From positions 1 through 6,070 of the forward strand of contig JAICHH010000112.1 of NCBI GenBank assembly GCA_025922715.1: a DNA stretch of 6,070 nt, written 5' to 3'. This stretch comes from Nitrososphaeraceae archaeon (GTDB lineage: Archaea > Thermoproteota > Nitrososphaeria > Nitrososphaerales > Nitrososphaeraceae). Position numbers and translations under genes: made by a program. The notes under the pieces were generated by a model. The model did not search any database and was not told the origin of the DNA. It worked only from the letters and a program-made list of their open reading frames with translations. This document shows positions 5,807 to 6,070 of the stretch, piece after piece; the first letter of the stretch is position 1, and each line of letters opens with the position of its first letter.

Positions 5807-6052
5807 CTAGTACTGAGAAATGTTTTGGAAAGTTCTATTAGAAATAAAGATTCTATAATTTGTAATTGTTGGAACATTAATATGAATCAAATTATGACAC
5901 TTTATAACATAAGTTGGCGCAATGAGATTTATTATAATAAATTCTAAATAATACCCATTAGCAATATGATATTTAGACATAATTATTAATGTGTCTTTCT
6001 CTAATGTAATTATATCTAATACTATTTTTCCTTGCTCTTTAAAAGAGTACAT
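5807..6052 (-). CDS. Small hypothetical protein (81 residues), possibly beta-rich
   Basis: ATG 6052 starts an 81-codon frame ending with TAG 5807-5809. An in-frame TAA at 6068-6070 closes the frame upstream, so the gene is complete. The protein is rich in Ile, Tyr and Asn. It alternates hydrophobic and polar residues, as in beta-strands: GKIVLDIITLEKDTLIIMS near the N-terminus, then ANGYYLEFIII, then TYVIKCHNLIHI. The spacing (G.I.LDI....TLII......ANG..LEF.I) faintly recalls PilZ-type beta-barrels, but the PilZ c-di-GMP motif RxxxR is absent, so I do not assign it. There is no signal peptide or clear membrane helix. Its promoter would lie outside the window. It does not overlap another gene, which favours a real gene, but AT-rich DNA can yield a frame of this length by chance. 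Confidence 0.45.
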   Translation of the reverse strand: MYSFKEQGKIVLDIITLEKDTLIIMSKYHIANGYYLEFIIINLIAPTYVIKCHNLIHINVPTITNYRIFISNRTFQNISQY

Positions 6053-6070
6053 AATTATCTTAACTTCTTA

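Overview
The window is strongly AT-rich and reads as archaeal, most likely from an ammonia-oxidising archaeon (Nitrososphaerota, Nitrosocosmicus/Nitrosopumilus-like). Three things point that way. TATA-box-like elements sit about 24-27 bp upstream of the start codons of at least four genes, with almost no untranslated leader and no Shine-Dalgarno sequence. TTG starts are frequent. The broken gene near the left end resembles secreted cupredoxin-like proteins that I recall from these archaea. The assignment is an inference; no marker gene is present.

Layout. Positions 1-168 hold the 3' end of a plus-strand gene of unknown function. Positions 169-710 contain no intact gene: first AT-rich spacer, then a frameshifted and truncated remnant of a secreted-protein gene (425-668). 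A plus-strand endonuclease/exonuclease/phosphatase-superfamily enzyme follows (711-1970) and converges on a minus-strand threonine ammonia-lyase with an ACT domain (ilvA, 2251-3537). Everything to the right is on the minus strand: an all-helical protein of unknown function (3775-4419), a possible 32-residue membrane microprotein (4461-4559), a DoxX-family membrane protein (4624-5067), a VOC/glyoxalase-fold protein without the usual metal ligands (5293-5688), and a small uncharacterised ORF (5807-6052).

The genes do not form an obvious operon or pathway. Each is separated from the next by more than 100 bp and most have their own promoter-like element, so they are probably transcribed singly. 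Threonine ammonia-lyase supplies 2-oxobutanoate, usually for isoleucine synthesis. The DoxX and VOC proteins are common accessory stress or redox genes but cannot be tied to a substrate here.

I found no CRISPR array, mobile element, tRNA or rRNA, and no convincing new multi-gene system. The points most worth a second look are the decayed secreted-protein gene, the recurrent leaderless TTG starts, a perfect palindrome inside the promoter of the unknown helical protein, the VOC protein stripped of its metal ligands, and an AT-only stem-loop after the VOC gene.
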